The notes under the pieces: model-generated | Told to the model about the DNA's origin: nothing | Database searches by the model: none | Seen by the model: the letters and a program-made list of their open reading frames with translations, nothing else | DNA from: Noviherbaspirillum massiliense JC206 | GTDB lineage: Bacteria > Pseudomonadota > Gammaproteobacteria > Burkholderiales > Burkholderiaceae_D | Assembly: GCF_000312045.1 (NCBI RefSeq) | Contig: NZ_HE978634.1 | Span: 2,202,960-2,266,959, forward strand | Length of the DNA: 64,000 nt | Reading direction: 5' to 3' | Part shown: in pieces, positions 40,264 through 50,515 of the stretch | How the letters are laid out: each line of letters starts with the position of its first letter | Numbering within the stretch: position 1 is the stretch's first letter | Made by a program: the position numbers and the translations under genes

Positions 40264-41451
40264 ATGGATCTCGCTGGCAAAAGAATCCTTCTTGGCCTGA
40301 CCGGAGGCATTGCCTGCTACAAGGCTGGCGAATTCGCGCGCGGCCTGGTCAAGGCAGGCGCTTCCGTGCAGGTCGTGATGACGCAGGCGGCCATGCAATT
40401 CATCACGCCGGTCACCATGCAAGCGCTCTCCGGCAATCCCGTCTATACCGACCAGTGGGATGCGCGCATCGCCAACAACATGCCGCACATCGACCTGACG
40501 CGTGATGCCGACGCCATCGTGATCGCGCCCTGCTCGGCGGATTTCATGTTCAAGCTCGCGCATGGCGCCTGCGACGACCTGCTGTCCACCCTTTGCGTGG
40601 CGCGCCCGGCGACGGTCCCGCTGCTGGTAGCGCCGGCGATGAATGTCGAAATGTGGCAAAACCCCGCCACCCAGCGCAACCTGGCCCAGCTCAAGGCCGA
40701 CGGCATCCGTATCCTCGGCCCGGAAGCGGGCGACCAGGCCTGCGGCGAAACCGGCATGGGACGCATGCTGGAGCCGGAATACCTGCTGGAAGAAGTGATT
40801 GCGGGACTGTCCCTCAAGCTCCTCGCCGGAAAGCAGGTGCTGATTACTGCCGGGCCGACCTTCGAACCGATCGACCCGGTGCGCGGGATTACCAATCTCT
40901 CGTCCGGCAAGATGGGCTACGCCATTGCCCGCGCCGCCCGCGAAGCCGGCGCCGACGTGACCCTGGTTTCCGGCCCGACCATGCTGAACCCGCCCTATGG
41001 CGTTCATCGCATCAATGTCCATACCGCGCAGCAGATGCATGACGTGGTGATGTCGCATGTCACCGGCAAGGATGTCTTCATCGCGGTGGCCGCGGTCGCC
41101 GACTGGCGCGTGGCCAATGTTCGTGAGCAGAAGCTGAAGAAGAGCGACGGCGGCATGCCGCAACTGCAGTTCGAACAGAATCCCGACATCCTCGCCGCGG
41201 TCGCCGCCCTGCCCGACCGGCCCTACTGCGTCGGCTTTGCAGCAGAATCGGAGCAGCTCCTGCGCCATGGAGAAGAAAAGCGCCGGAAGAAAGATATTCC
41301 CCTGCTGGTTGGCAATATCGGACCGCGCACCTTTGGCAAGGATGACAATGAACTGGTGCTGTTCGATGACCATGGCCATCTGCAGCTTCCGCGCGCGGAC
41401 AAGCAGCAGCTGGCGCGCCAGCTGGTTGCAGAGATTGCGCGCCGCATCTGA
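40264..41451 (+). CDS. coaBC: Phosphopantothenoylcysteine decarboxylase / phosphopantothenate-cysteine ligase
   Basis: A bifunctional flavoprotein making 4'-phosphopantetheine for coenzyme A. The 395-residue protein has an N-terminal CoaC half with [15 protein letters not shown], the active-site His in NMPHIDLT and [11 protein letters not shown]. The C-terminal CoaB half has [17 protein letters not shown]. The downstream dut gene is 55 bases away, the usual coaBC-dut pair. Confidence 0.96.
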   Translation: MDLAGKRILLGLTGGIACYKAGEFARGLVKAGASVQVVMTQAAMQFITPVTMQALSGNPVYTDQWDARIANNMPHIDLTRDADAIVIAPCSADFMFKLAHGACDDLLSTLCVARPATVPLLVAPAMNVEMWQNPATQRNLAQLKADGIRILGPEAGDQACGETGMGRMLEPEYLLEEVIAGLSLKLLAGKQVLITAGPTFEPIDPVRGITNLSSGKMGYAIARAAREAGADVTLVSGPTMLNPPYGVHRINVHTAQQMHDVVMSHVTGKDVFIAVAAVADWRVANVREQKLKKSDGGMPQLQFEQNPDILAAVAALPDRPYCVGFAAESEQLLRHGEEKRRKKDIPLLVGNIGPRTFGKDDNELVLFDDHGHLQLPRADKQQLARQLVAEIARRI

Positions 41452-41506
41452 TCCATTAATCCGGATGCCCGCATCCTTGCAGTCGTTTCCCCTACCGTCA
41501 AAGAAC

Positions 41507-41956
41507 ATGAAAACCATCGACGTAAAAATCCTCGACCCGCGCATGCGGGAACAAATGCCGTCCTATGCCACAAGCGGCAGCGCCGGGCTTGATCTGCGTG
41601 CCTGCATCGATGCCCCGCTCGTCATCCGTCCGGGAGAAACGCATCTGATCCCCACCGGGCTCGCCATCCATATCGGCGATCCCGGCTATGCCGCCATGAT
41701 CCTGCCGCGCAGCGGCCTGGGCCACAAGCACGGCATCGTGCTGGGCAACCTGGTCGGACTGATCGATTCGGACTACCAGGGCCAGTTAATGGTATCGACC
41801 TGGAACCGCGGCCAAACCGAATTCACGCTGAATCCGATGGAGCGCCTGGCGCAGCTGGTGATTGTCCCGGTGTTGCAGGTCGGGTTCAATGTCGTGGACG
41901 AATTCACGAGCAGCGAACGCGGTGCCGGCGGATTCGGCAGCACCGGAAAGCACTGA
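41507..41956 (+). CDS. dut: dUTP diphosphatase
   Basis: A trimeric dUTPase that keeps uracil out of DNA. The 149-residue protein has motif 1 AGLDLRAC, motif 2 [10 protein letters not shown], motif 3 [11 protein letters not shown] and motif 5 [10 protein letters not shown]. The start at 41507 matches family length. It lies between coaBC and the lipoprotein gene, 15 bases before the latter. Confidence 0.96.
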   Translation: MKTIDVKILDPRMREQMPSYATSGSAGLDLRACIDAPLVIRPGETHLIPTGLAIHIGDPGYAAMILPRSGLGHKHGIVLGNLVGLIDSDYQGQLMVSTWNRGQTEFTLNPMERLAQLVIVPVLQVGFNVVDEFTSSERGAGGFGSTGKH

Positions 41957-41971
41957 TCGACAGGAGGCTTC

Positions 41972-43069
41972 ATGCGCAGGACACGGACTTTCGCTTCACG
42001 CACGCTGCGGCGCCTGGCCGCAAGCCAGGTTACGACGCTGCTGCCGGTCGCCCTCTTGCTCACGGCCTGCGCAACGGTCGCTCCTCCTTCCGGCATCGGC
42101 GTCCCGCAGGAGCAGGTGCCAACCGTCACCGCGCCTTCCAATCTCGAGGAAGAAGCGCTGCTGTCGCTCGTGACGCAGCAGGACCGCCTGTACCGCGTCG
42201 CGGCGCCGCTGCTGGTCAACAATACCGAACTGTGCCGGGGCAATGCCCGCAATCTCCTGGGCTTCAGCGCAAAAACCAAGTATTCCTATTCTGCCGAATA
42301 CACGGACGAAGCGGAGCGGATCCTCGGCTTGGGTGAACGCCTGCAGGTCATGAATATCTTGTCGGGCAGTGGTGCAGCCCGCGCCGGCGTTCGGCGCGGC
42401 GATACGCTTGTCACGGTGGATGCGCAGCCGCTGCCGCAGGGGCCGAACGCGGAGCGGGAAGCAGCGGCGATCCTCGCTCCACTGGTCAGCGCTCGCTCCA
42501 GCGTCAAGCTCGGCATCCTGCGAAACGGCGAAAGCATGACGCTGAACGTTCCCCTCACGAATGCCTGCGCATTCGGCATCGAACTCGGCAATACCGATAT
42601 AGTCAATGCCTATTCCGACGGACGCCGCGTACTGGTCACGCGCGGCATGCTGAAAGCGGTCCGCTCGGATGAGGAGCTCGCCTATGTGATTGCCAAGGAG
42701 ATGGCGCACAACGCGCTCGGCCATGCCATCAAGCAGCGCATGGTGGCCACCGAAGGCGGCATCATCGACAACCTGATCCGGGTACATCCGGACATGAGCA
42801 CCATGAGCGGCATGGCCGGCCTCAAGCCCATGCCGCAGGATTTCGATGCCGCGGCGGACAAGCTTTCGCTCTACATGCTGGCGCGCGCGGGCTATCGCAT
42901 CGACAACGTCGTGCCGTTCTGGCGGCGCATGGCGAGCGAATACCCGGCGAGCATGCTCAACAGCTATACCGCACTGCACCCGGCTACCGATTACCGGCTG
43001 GCCGCCATGGAAACGGCGCTTGCGGACATCCGGAGCAAGCGCGCCGCCAACAAAGTCATCTTCCCCTGA
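41972..43069 (+). CDS. M48-like lipoprotein with PDZ domain and altered zinc motif
   Basis: A 365-residue protein with a lipoprotein signal (LLPVALLLTAC, lipid-attachable Cys near residue 33). It has a PDZ-like region near 115-195 (LQVMNILSGSGAARAGVRRGDTLVTVD) and an M48 peptidase-like C-terminal half. Where M48 enzymes have HExxH, this protein has Lys242-Glu-Met-Ala-His246 in IAKEMAHNALGH. The first zinc ligand is therefore missing, although EMAHNxxGH around it is preserved. The fold is probably M48, but catalysis is doubtful. Proper sorting would depend on the nearby lspA. Confidence 0.75.
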   Translation: MRRTRTFASRTLRRLAASQVTTLLPVALLLTACATVAPPSGIGVPQEQVPTVTAPSNLEEEALLSLVTQQDRLYRVAAPLLVNNTELCRGNARNLLGFSAKTKYSYSAEYTDEAERILGLGERLQVMNILSGSGAARAGVRRGDTLVTVDAQPLPQGPNAEREAAAILAPLVSARSSVKLGILRNGESMTLNVPLTNACAFGIELGNTDIVNAYSDGRRVLVTRGMLKAVRSDEELAYVIAKEMAHNALGHAIKQRMVATEGGIIDNLIRVHPDMSTMSGMAGLKPMPQDFDAAADKLSLYMLARAGYRIDNVVPFWRRMASEYPASMLNSYTALHPATDYRLAAMETALADIRSKRAANKVIFP

Positions 43070-43091
43070 GCGGATTGACCATCAATTCGCT

Positions 43092-44018
43092 TTAGGACCC
43101 GACGCTCAAGGCATTCTCGATCTCGGCGCGTTTCAGTTCGGGCGCGAACTGCAGGATGAAGTCGTAGATGTAGGAGCGCAGGTAGGCGCCGCGCCTTACC
43201 GCCAGCCGCGCCACATTCGGCGCAAACAGGTGGGCCGCCTCGATCGACTGCAAGCCCTGCGTGCGATTCTGGTCGATCGCCATCGAAGCAATGATGCCCA
43301 CGCCCATTCCAAGCGCCACATACTGCTGGATCACGTCCGAGTCCATGGCTGTCAGGACGATGTCCGGCTCGATGCCTGCTTCCCGGAAGGCCTCGTCGAT
43401 ATGGCTGCGGCCGGTGAAACCGATGTCATAGGTAATCAGCGGATAGGCCGCGAGGTCCTGCAGCCTGATGTGCGTGCGCGAGGCCAGCGGATGATCCTGC
43501 GGTACGACGACTGTGTGACTCCAGCTGTAGCACGGAAAGGAAACCAGCTCGTCGAACCGGCTCAGGCCCTCGGTGGCGATGGCAATGTCCGCCTTGCCCG
43601 AAATGACCCATTCGGCGATATGCTCCGGCGTGCCCTGCTGGAGCGCGATGCGCACCTGCGGGAAGGCAGCACGGAAGCCCTGCACCACGCGCGGCAGCAC
43701 ATAGCGCGCCTGGGTGTGGGTAGTCGCGATCTTCAGCACGCCGGTTTTTTCCCCCGTGTATTCCCGGCTGGCCTGGCGCAGGTTTTCCGCCTCCAGCAGC
43801 AGGCGTTCGATGATCTGCAAGATGCCCCTGCCCGGCTCGGTCAGGCCTGTCAGCCGCTTGCCGTTGCGCTCGAACACCTCGACGCCAAGTTCCTCTTCCA
43901 GTTCCCGGATTTGCCGGCTCACGCCGGGCTGCGAGGTAAACAGCACATTGGCGACTTCGGTCAGGTTGAAACCGCGTCGCGCCGCCTCGCGCACGGAACG
44001 CAATTGCTGGAAATTCAT
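43092..44018 (-). CDS. cysB: LysR-family transcriptional regulator CysB
   Basis: A 308-residue LysR regulator of the CysB/Cbl branch, which activates sulfur assimilation genes in the presence of N-acetylserine. The N-terminal winged helix (residues 1-60) has FTSQPGVSRQIRELEEELG. The effector domain has the typical TTHTQARYVLP and TAMDSDVIQQYVALGMGVGI segments. It is the last gene of the cysTWA run, 18 bases after cysA, and likely controls the whole sulfur block here. Confidence 0.93.
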   Translation of the reverse strand: MNFQQLRSVREAARRGFNLTEVANVLFTSQPGVSRQIRELEEELGVEVFERNGKRLTGLTEPGRGILQIIERLLLEAENLRQASREYTGEKTGVLKIATTHTQARYVLPRVVQGFRAAFPQVRIALQQGTPEHIAEWVISGKADIAIATEGLSRFDELVSFPCYSWSHTVVVPQDHPLASRTHIRLQDLAAYPLITYDIGFTGRSHIDEAFREAGIEPDIVLTAMDSDVIQQYVALGMGVGIIASMAIDQNRTQGLQSIEAAHLFAPNVARLAVRRGAYLRSYIYDFILQFAPELKRAEIENALSVGS

Positions 44019-44036
44019 GCGATGCCTCCTGCTAAC

Positions 44037-45107
44037 TTACAAAGACTGACGGTCGACAAAGACGTGCAGCCGCTTCGGCCGCACCACCAGCGTCTCGCCT
44101 TCCTTCAGCTGCAACTGCCGGAAATGCTCGGCGGGGATCACCGCCTCGATCGTGTCCGGGCCGTCTTCGCGCTCGAGCTCGAGCTGGGCCAGCGGGCCAA
44201 TTGCATGGGCGCGCCGCAGCTGCACCAGGATGCCTTCGGCCCCCGGTGCATAGCGATCGACTTCAATGTCGTGCGGCCGCACGAAGCCGATGCCTTTTGC
44301 ATCCTGGGTGCGGGCGTGATCGGGCGCGGCGAATGCCTGACCAGCCGCTTCCAGCACGCCTTCATGCACGCGGCCATGGAACAGATTGACGTTGCCGAGG
44401 AAGCCGTAGACGAAAGGCGATGCCGGATGGCTGTAGACCTCGTCCGGCGCGCCCGCCTGCTCGACCTTGCCCTTGTTCATCAGGACGACCCGGTCCGCGA
44501 CTTCGAGCGCTTCTTCCTGGTCGTGCGTGACGAAAATGCTGGTGACATGCAGTTCGTCATGCAGGCGGCGCAGCCAGCGCCGCAACTCCTTGCGCACTTT
44601 CGCGTCCAGCGCGCCAAAAGGCTCGTCCAGCAGCAGTACGCGCGGTTCGACCGCGAGCGCGCGCGCGAGGGCGATGCGCTGGCGCTGGCCGCCCGACAGC
44701 TGCGAAGGGAAACGGTCCGCCAGCCAGTCCAGCTGCACCAGCTCCAGCAATTGCATGACCTTGCTGCGGATTTCGGCTTCCGACGGCCGCTGCTTGCGTG
44801 GCTTGACGCGCAGGCCGAAGGCGATGTTCTCGAACACGCTCATGTGCCGGAACAGGGCATAGTGCTGGAATACGAAACCCACCTGCCGCTCGCGGGCGTG
44901 GCGGCCGGACGCATCCTCGCCATCCAGCAGCACCCGTCCCGAATCCGCGTGTTCCAATCCTGCAATGATGCGCAGGAGCGTGGTCTTGCCGCAGCCGGAA
45001 GGACCGAGCAAGGCTGTCAGCTCGCCGGACGAGAAATCCAGCGACACGTCGTCCAGCGCGACGAACTCGCCGAAATGCTTGTTGATGTTCCTGACTTCGA
45101 TTCCCAT
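44037..45107 (-). CDS. cysA: Sulfate/thiosulfate ABC transporter, ATP-binding subunit
   Basis: A 356-residue ATPase of the sulfate importer. Walker A is GPSGCGKT at residues 35-42, the signature LSGGQRQR lies near 135, Walker B is [13 protein letters not shown] and the switch His is in [10 protein letters not shown]-terminal TOBE-like domain follows. The ATG at 45107 ([15 protein letters not shown]) is the family start. It lies two bases after the cysW stop, so it is translationally linked. Confidence 0.96.
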   Translation of the reverse strand: MGIEVRNINKHFGEFVALDDVSLDFSSGELTALLGPSGCGKTTLLRIIAGLEHADSGRVLLDGEDASGRHARERQVGFVFQHYALFRHMSVFENIAFGLRVKPRKQRPSEAEIRSKVMQLLELVQLDWLADRFPSQLSGGQRQRIALARALAVEPRVLLLDEPFGALDAKVRKELRRWLRRLHDELHVTSIFVTHDQEEALEVADRVVLMNKGKVEQAGAPDEVYSHPASPFVYGFLGNVNLFHGRVHEGVLEAAGQAFAAPDHARTQDAKGIGFVRPHDIEVDRYAPGAEGILVQLRRAHAIGPLAQLELEREDGPDTIEAVIPAEHFRQLQLKEGETLVVRPKRLHVFVDRQSL

Positions 45108-45109
45108 GC

Positions 45110-46009
45110 TCAATGCTCCTGAAAAGCCGGCAGCACCTGCACCCGGCTGGCGCGCCACTCGATGAATGATTTGACTGCCAGCGTCACCAGCGCCAGCAGG
45201 GCCAGCAGCGAGGCGATTGCAAATGCCGCCGCGAAGTTGTATTCGTTGTAGAGGATTTCCACCTGCAAGGGCATGGTGTTGGTCTGCCCACGGATATGGC
45301 CGGACACTACCGATACCGCGCCGAACTCGCCCATGGCGCGCGCATTGCAGAGAATCACGCCGTACAGCAAACCCCACTTGATGTTCGGCAGCGTCACGCG
45401 CCAGAAGGTCTTCCATCCCGACGCGCCAAGCACGAGCGCCGCTTCCTCCTCGTCCCTGCCCTGCGACTGCATCAGGGGAATCAGTTCGCGCGCCACGAAA
45501 GGAAAGGTGACGAAAATCGTCGCCAGTACGATGCCGGGCACCGCAAACAGAATCCGGATGTCATGCTCCTGCAGCCAGGGCCCGAACCATCCCTGCGCGC
45601 CAAAAAGCAGCACGTAGATCAGACCGGAAATCACCGGCGACACCGAGAACGGCAAGTCGATCAGGGTGAGCAGGAGGTACTTGCCGCGAAACTCGAACTT
45701 CGCGATGGTCCATGCCGCTGCCACGCCAAACACCAGGTTAAGCGGCACGGCAATTAGTGCCGTCAGCAGGGTCAGCCTGATGGCGGACAGGGCATCCGGC
45801 TCGACGATCGCCTCGACATACGCCTGCCAGCCTTTCCTGAACGCTTCCGCGAAGACCGCGATCAGGGGGACAAACAGGAACAGGGTGAGGAATGCGAGTG
45901 CGACGCCGAGCAGCAGTGCGCGCACCCACAAGGGTTCGACCGTCGCCGCAAGCGCGCGCTCCGGCTCGGCGCGCGGCGGCAGGGACAAGGTGGAAGCACT
46001 TGCAGTCAT
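45110..46009 (-). CDS. cysW: Sulfate ABC transporter permease CysW
   Basis: A 299-residue inner-membrane permease with six helices. The ABC permease loop is [23 protein letters not shown], and [19 protein letters not shown] is the CysW-type ending. AAGGAG stands seven bases before the ATG at 46009, deciding the start over the longer open frame. It follows cysT with one base between. Confidence 0.95.
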   Translation of the reverse strand: MTASASTLSLPPRAEPERALAATVEPLWVRALLLGVALAFLTLFLFVPLIAVFAEAFRKGWQAYVEAIVEPDALSAIRLTLLTALIAVPLNLVFGVAAAWTIAKFEFRGKYLLLTLIDLPFSVSPVISGLIYVLLFGAQGWFGPWLQEHDIRILFAVPGIVLATIFVTFPFVARELIPLMQSQGRDEEEAALVLGASGWKTFWRVTLPNIKWGLLYGVILCNARAMGEFGAVSVVSGHIRGQTNTMPLQVEILYNEYNFAAAFAIASLLALLALVTLAVKSFIEWRASRVQVLPAFQEH

Positions 46010-46010
46010 C

Positions 46011-46871
46011 TCAGACTCCTTCCGCCTGGCCGCGCCTGCGGGTCCAGGCTTGCAGCAGGTTGATGGCGAACAGCAGGCCGAACGAGACAAGCAGCATCAC
46101 GAGGGCAATCGCGGTCGCGCCGGTGTAGTCGTACTGTTCCAGTTTCGTGATGATCAAAAGCGGCGCGATCTCGGACACCATCGGCATGTTCCCGGCGATG
46201 AAGATCACCGAACCATACTCGCCGGTGGCGCGGGCAAATGCGAGCGCAAAGCCGGTCAGCAGCGCCGGCAGGATGGTCGGAAAGATCACGCGGGAAAACG
46301 TCTGCAGCCGATTGGCGCCGAGGCTGGCCGCCGCCTCTTCCAGCTCGCGCTCGGCTTCCTCCAGCACCGGCTGCACGGTACGCACGACGAAGGGCAAGCC
46401 GATGAAGGTCAGGGCGACGACGACACCGAGCGGGGTAAATGCCACCTTGATTCCGAACGCTTCAAGATAGCGCCCGATCCAGCCGTTCGGCGAATACAGG
46501 GCTGTCAGCGCGATCCCGGCCACGGCGGTCGGCAAGGCAAACGGCAGGTCGACCAGGGCATCGATCAGTTTCTTGCCTGGAAAGCGGTAGCGCACCAGCA
46601 CCCAGGCGACGACGGCGCCAAACAACACATTCAGCAGCGCGGCAATGAACGAGGCGCCAAAACTCAGGCGGTAGGACGCCAGCACCCGCGGCGCCAGCAC
46701 CGCATGCACAAAGGCATCCCAGGTCATGGCGGACGTCTTGAGCAGGATGGCCGACAGCGGGATCAGGACGATGAGGCCAAGGTACAAAAGCGTAAATCCG
46801 AGGGACAAATGAAAGCCCGGCAGCACCGGCGCCCTTCCCCGAGCGTTGTTTCTTCGTATAGGAACCCGCAT
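46011..46871 (-). CDS. cysT: Sulfate ABC transporter permease CysT
   Basis: A 286-residue permease and partner of CysW. The coupling loop [21 protein letters not shown] and [14 protein letters not shown] are typical. Three in-frame ATGs compete (46925, 46877, 46871). I chose 46871 because the longer forms run into the AT-rich promoter zone, and GAGA stands close upstream. It is the first gene of the cysTWA-cysB run. Confidence 0.93.
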   Translation of the reverse strand: MRVPIRRNNARGRAPVLPGFHLSLGFTLLYLGLIVLIPLSAILLKTSAMTWDAFVHAVLAPRVLASYRLSFGASFIAALLNVLFGAVVAWVLVRYRFPGKKLIDALVDLPFALPTAVAGIALTALYSPNGWIGRYLEAFGIKVAFTPLGVVVALTFIGLPFVVRTVQPVLEEAERELEEAAASLGANRLQTFSRVIFPTILPALLTGFALAFARATGEYGSVIFIAGNMPMVSEIAPLLIITKLEQYDYTGATAIALVMLLVSFGLLFAINLLQAWTRRRGQAEGV

Positions 46872-46980
46872 CACCATTCTCTTTATTACCAATGCAACTA
46901 TAGATGCCGAATATTTGCATTGCATCGTTATAAAAAGAACGATTTTTTTCGTATTTCAATAAGCGTTTTTTGAATAAGCC
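46872..46980 (-). promoter_or_regulatory. AT-rich cysT promoter region
   Basis: An AT-rich island in GC-rich surroundings holds a candidate -10 TATAGT (minus strand, 46903-46898) and several A/T runs around 46925-46970. CysB-activated promoters are typically AT-rich with poor -35 boxes. This fits, but no exact CysB site can be named. Confidence 0.4.
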
Positions 46981-47116
46981 GCTGCGGGCAAACCTGCCGC
47001 CTGGAAAATCGGACCATGGCCAACCGCTTGCCCTTCATCGCGGAGCGCGGCGCGGGGATGGGCCTGGATTGCTTTCCGGGGAACTGCGCCAGGCCTGTTC
47101 AGGGCCTCGCCGCTTG
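46981..47116. other. Intergenic, nothing further recognised
   Basis: Between the cysT promoter zone and the end of the small hydrolase gene. No gene, terminator or repeat was recognised. Confidence 0.4.
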
Positions 47117-47686
47117 CTAGACGGCTGCATGTCTCCGGAAGTCAAATGCGTCTCCGGCATCGATCAGGCAGGACAGGAGTTCGAGTCCGTCGGCCCAGTC
47201 TCCCAGCCCGGAATCGGCATTGATATGCCCCGCGCGACCGGCATTGACGAAGGCGCATCCCCATCGCCTTGCCCACACCGCAGCGTCGGCGCTTGCCATC
47301 CATGGATCGTTGAGGCTGCCGACCAGAATTGCCGGGCAAGGCATCCTTGCATGGCGCAGTGCATCCGCCAGCCCGAATTTATGCGGATCGGCTGGCGCCA
47401 CCAGCAGCGCGCCAGCAAGGTTTGGCGATTGGAAGCGGGCCTGGCGCACGACAGCAAGGCAGCCGAAACTATGCGCCGCGATCCACGTTGGCCGGCTTGA
47501 ACGGGCCAGTTCCTCTCCTACCCGGGCCGCCCATGTTTCCAAGTCCGGCACACTCCAGTCCGCCTGCTCGACTCGTTCAAAATGCGGGAACAATTGTTGC
47601 CAGCGCGATTGCCAGTGCGCCGGCCCGCTGCCGTTCAGGCCGGGAACGAGCAATACCCGACGCTCAGGAAACTGCAGCACCGTCAT
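47117..47686 (-). CDS. RBBP9/YdeN-type alpha/beta serine hydrolase
   Basis: A 189-residue compact alpha/beta hydrolase. It starts with VLLVPGLNGSGPAHWQ, then the nucleophile Ser in AAHSFGCLA, the Asp in GSLNDPW and the His in GRAGHINADSGLGDW. This is the RBBP9/YdeN layout. It starts 10 bases after ssuB and ends the ssu gene run. Co-location suggests an accessory step in organosulfur use, for example cleavage of a sulfur-containing ester, but no substrate is known. Confidence 0.85.
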   Translation of the reverse strand: MTVLQFPERRVLLVPGLNGSGPAHWQSRWQQLFPHFERVEQADWSVPDLETWAARVGEELARSSRPTWIAAHSFGCLAVVRQARFQSPNLAGALLVAPADPHKFGLADALRHARMPCPAILVGSLNDPWMASADAAVWARRWGCAFVNAGRAGHINADSGLGDWADGLELLSCLIDAGDAFDFRRHAAV

Positions 47687-47696
47687 GCCAGGCCGG

Positions 47697-48455
47697 CTAT
47701 CTCAATACCCGCGCCAGAATGCGTTCTTCCAGTCGCGCAAATGCCGCGCTTCCGCGCGCGCGGGGCCGGGGCAATTCGATCCTCACATCGAGCGCGATCT
47801 CGCCGTCCTCGATCAGAATGACGCGGTCGGCGAGCGCAATCGCTTCCTGCACGTCATGCGTGACCAGCAATGCGGTAAAGCCGCGCTGCTGCCAAAGGGT
47901 TTCGATCAGTTGCTGCATTTCGATGCGGGTGAGCGCATCGAGGGCACCGAGCGGTTCATCCAGCAACAGCAGTTCCGGGTCATGCACCAGCGCGCGCGCC
48001 AGTGCGACCCGCTGGCGCTGGCCGCCGGACAAGGCTGCCGGCCAGTCACCGGCCCGGTCCCGCAGCCCCACGTTCTGCAGTGCACGCGTCGCCTTGCCGG
48101 TACCCGCCGGAAGCCCCAGTGCAATGTTATCGATGACCTTCTTCCAGGGCAGCAGCCGCGCATCCTGGAACATGATGCGGGTTTCCGGCTTGGGTACCGC
48201 ATCGGTTCCCCGGGTAACTGCGATATTCCCTCCGGTGGCGCTCTCAAGCCCTGCAATCAGACGCAGCAATGTGCTCTTGCCGCAACCGCTGCGCCCGACG
48301 ACTGCCACGAATTCGCCCGCCGCGATGTCGAGGTTTACGGAGCGCAGCACCTGCCTTCCCGGGAAGGACTTGGACAAGTCCGACAATGCGATGGCCACGC
48401 CGCGGGCGCCTGCGACCGCGTGCAGCTGTTCCTGTTCTGCCAGATTGATTTTCAT
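47697..48455 (-). CDS. ssuB: Aliphatic sulfonate ABC transporter, ATP-binding subunit
   Basis: A 252-residue ATPase. Walker A is GRSGCGKST, the signature [16 protein letters not shown], and Walker [13 protein letters not shown]. It resembles SsuB/TauB. It follows ssuC by 33 bases. It powers sulfonate import with SsuC and the SsuA binding proteins. Confidence 0.93.
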   Translation of the reverse strand: MKINLAEQEQLHAVAGARGVAIALSDLSKSFPGRQVLRSVNLDIAAGEFVAVVGRSGCGKSTLLRLIAGLESATGGNIAVTRGTDAVPKPETRIMFQDARLLPWKKVIDNIALGLPAGTGKATRALQNVGLRDRAGDWPAALSGGQRQRVALARALVHDPELLLLDEPLGALDALTRIEMQQLIETLWQQRGFTALLVTHDVQEAIALADRVILIEDGEIALDVRIELPRPRARGSAAFARLEERILARVLR

Positions 48456-48488
48456 GAGCGATTCTCCGTTTTCATTGCGTTCATGCGC

Positions 48489-49316
48489 TTATCGATATCC
48501 GGGATGCCAGCGCAGCCAATAGCGTTCCAGCCTGCGTGCCAGCACATCAGCCAGCTTGCCGAGCAGCGCATAGAGGAGGATGCCGACCAGCACCACGTCA
48601 GTCTGGAGGAATTCGCGCGCATTCATCGTCATGTAGCCGATGCCTGACTGCGCGGAGATGGTTTCCGACACGATCAGCAGCACCCATACCAGGCCAAGCG
48701 AAAACCGTACGCCCACCAGAATGGAAGGCAGCGCCCCGGGCAGGATGACATCCCGGTACAGCGCCCATCCCGACAAGCCGTAGCTTCGCGCCATCTCGAC
48801 CAGGCCCTGGTCCACAGTGCGGATGCCATGGAAGGTATTGAGGTAGACGGGAAAGAAGACGCCGACCGATACGAGGAACAGCTTTGCCGTTTCATCGATG
48901 CCGAACCAGAGGATGACCAGCGGGATCAGGGCCAGTGCCGGGATGTTGCGGATCATCTGGAGCGTCGAATCCAGCAGGGTTTCGGCCTTGCGGAAGCTGC
49001 CTGTCAGCAGCCCGAGCAGCAAGCCTAGTCCGCCGCCGACCGCAAACCCTGACAGCGCACGCCATGCACTGGTTCTGAGGTGGCCCCACAATTCCCCGGA
49101 AGCGCCAAGCTCCCAGCCGGCGCGGACGACGGCAAGCGGCTCGGGCAAGATCCGGCTGGATAGCCACCCGATATGCGCGGCGAACTGCCAGGCAATGAGC
49201 AATGCCACCGGCACCGCCCACGCAGTCAGGATATCCAGCGTGCGCCGTGTCCAGGGCAATCGTCCTTCCCTTGCCGGCACCGCATCCGCGGTCCCGTTCG
49301 CATTGAGAAATGCCAT
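48489..49316 (-). CDS. ssuC: Aliphatic sulfonate ABC transporter permease
   Basis: A 275-residue permease with six helices. The coupling loop EMARSYGLSGWALYRDVILPGALPSI and the SETISAQSGIGYMTMNA ending are typical of SsuC/TauC. The start is 9 bases after the ssuD stop. Confidence 0.94.
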   Translation of the reverse strand: MAFLNANGTADAVPAREGRLPWTRRTLDILTAWAVPVALLIAWQFAAHIGWLSSRILPEPLAVVRAGWELGASGELWGHLRTSAWRALSGFAVGGGLGLLLGLLTGSFRKAETLLDSTLQMIRNIPALALIPLVILWFGIDETAKLFLVSVGVFFPVYLNTFHGIRTVDQGLVEMARSYGLSGWALYRDVILPGALPSILVGVRFSLGLVWVLLIVSETISAQSGIGYMTMNAREFLQTDVVLVGILLYALLGKLADVLARRLERYWLRWHPGYR

Positions 49317-49325
49317 GCTGCCTCC

Positions 49326-50483
49326 TCAGCTCTGCGAGACTTTGGGATAAAGGCTGTTCGCCACCACCTCGCCGAACGGTCCGGTCAGTGCGTCCTGCTT
49401 TCCCTGCTGTCCGCCTTTTCCGAGCAAGGGAAAAACCAGTTCCGCAAACCGGTACGATTCCTCCAGGTGCGGATAGCCGGAGAGGATGAAGGTATCGATG
49501 CCCAGGTCCGCATATTCCTTCATGCGTGCCGCCACGGTCTCCGGATCGCCCACCAGCGCAGTGCCTGCACCGCCGCGCACCAGGCCCACTCCGGCCCAGA
49601 GATTGGGCGACACTTCCAGCTTGTCGCGCCGGCCACCGTGCAAGGCCGCCATGCGGCGCTGGCCCTCGGAATCCATTTTTGCAAACGCCGCCTGCGCGCG
49701 AGCGATCACGTCATCATCGAGATGGCTGATCAGCTCGTCAGCCGCCTTCCATGCCGCCTCGCTGGTTTCGCGCACGATGACATGCAGCCGGATGCCGAAG
49801 CGCAGGGTTCGTCCATGCTTTGCAGCCCTTGCCCGGATATCCGCAATCTTCTCGGCGACTGCTGCCGGCGGCTCGCCCCAGGTGAGATAGACATCCACCT
49901 GCTCCGCCGCCAGATCATGCGCCGCCGCGGAAGAACCGCCGAAATACAGCGGCGGGTAAGGCTTCTGTACGGCAGGGTAAAGCGTTTTCGCGCCCTTGAC
50001 CTTGATGTGCTTGCCCTCGAAATGAAAGCCGGCGTCGCCTCCTTCCCCAGCCAGCGCCGCGCGCCAGACCCGCAGGAATTCCGACGAGATTTCATAGCGC
50101 GACTCATGATCGGCGAACAGGCCATCCCCTTCCAGTTCCGCCTGGTCGCCGCCGGTGACGACATTGACCAGCAGTCGCCCATTCGACAAGCGGTCGAATG
50201 TCGCCGCGGTCCGTATCGCCAGTCCCGGGCTGCTCAGACCGGGACGAATCGCGACCAGGAATTTCAAATTCTTCGTCGCGCCGATCAGGCTGGATGCCAC
50301 CACCCATGGGTCTTCGCAGGAGCGTCCGGTCGGGATCAGCACGCCGTCATAGCCCTGGGTGTCGGCGGCGACGGCCAGCTGTTTGAGGTAGTCGTAATTG
50401 ACCGGGCGGGCGCCGCGCGTCGTGCCCAGATAGCGGCTGTCGCCATGCGTGGGAAGAAACCAGAAAACGTTCAGACTCATCAT
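49326..50483 (-). CDS. ssuD: FMNH2-dependent alkanesulfonate monooxygenase
   Basis: A 385-residue flavin-dependent enzyme of the luciferase fold that releases sulfite from C2-C10 alkanesulfonates using FMNH2 from SsuE. Typical segments are [38 protein letters not shown] and [21 protein letters not shown]. The length matches E. coli SsuD. It lies between the broken ssuA and ssuC. Confidence 0.96.
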   Translation of the reverse strand: MMSLNVFWFLPTHGDSRYLGTTRGARPVNYDYLKQLAVAADTQGYDGVLIPTGRSCEDPWVVASSLIGATKNLKFLVAIRPGLSSPGLAIRTAATFDRLSNGRLLVNVVTGGDQAELEGDGLFADHESRYEISSEFLRVWRAALAGEGGDAGFHFEGKHIKVKGAKTLYPAVQKPYPPLYFGGSSAAAHDLAAEQVDVYLTWGEPPAAVAEKIADIRARAAKHGRTLRFGIRLHVIVRETSEAAWKAADELISHLDDDVIARAQAAFAKMDSEGQRRMAALHGGRRDKLEVSPNLWAGVGLVRGGAGTALVGDPETVAARMKEYADLGIDTFILSGYPHLEESYRFAELVFPLLGKGGQQGKQDALTGPFGEVVANSLYPKVSQS

Positions 50484-50515
50484 GTATTCCTTTCGTATTG
50501 TGTATTTTTGATGCT

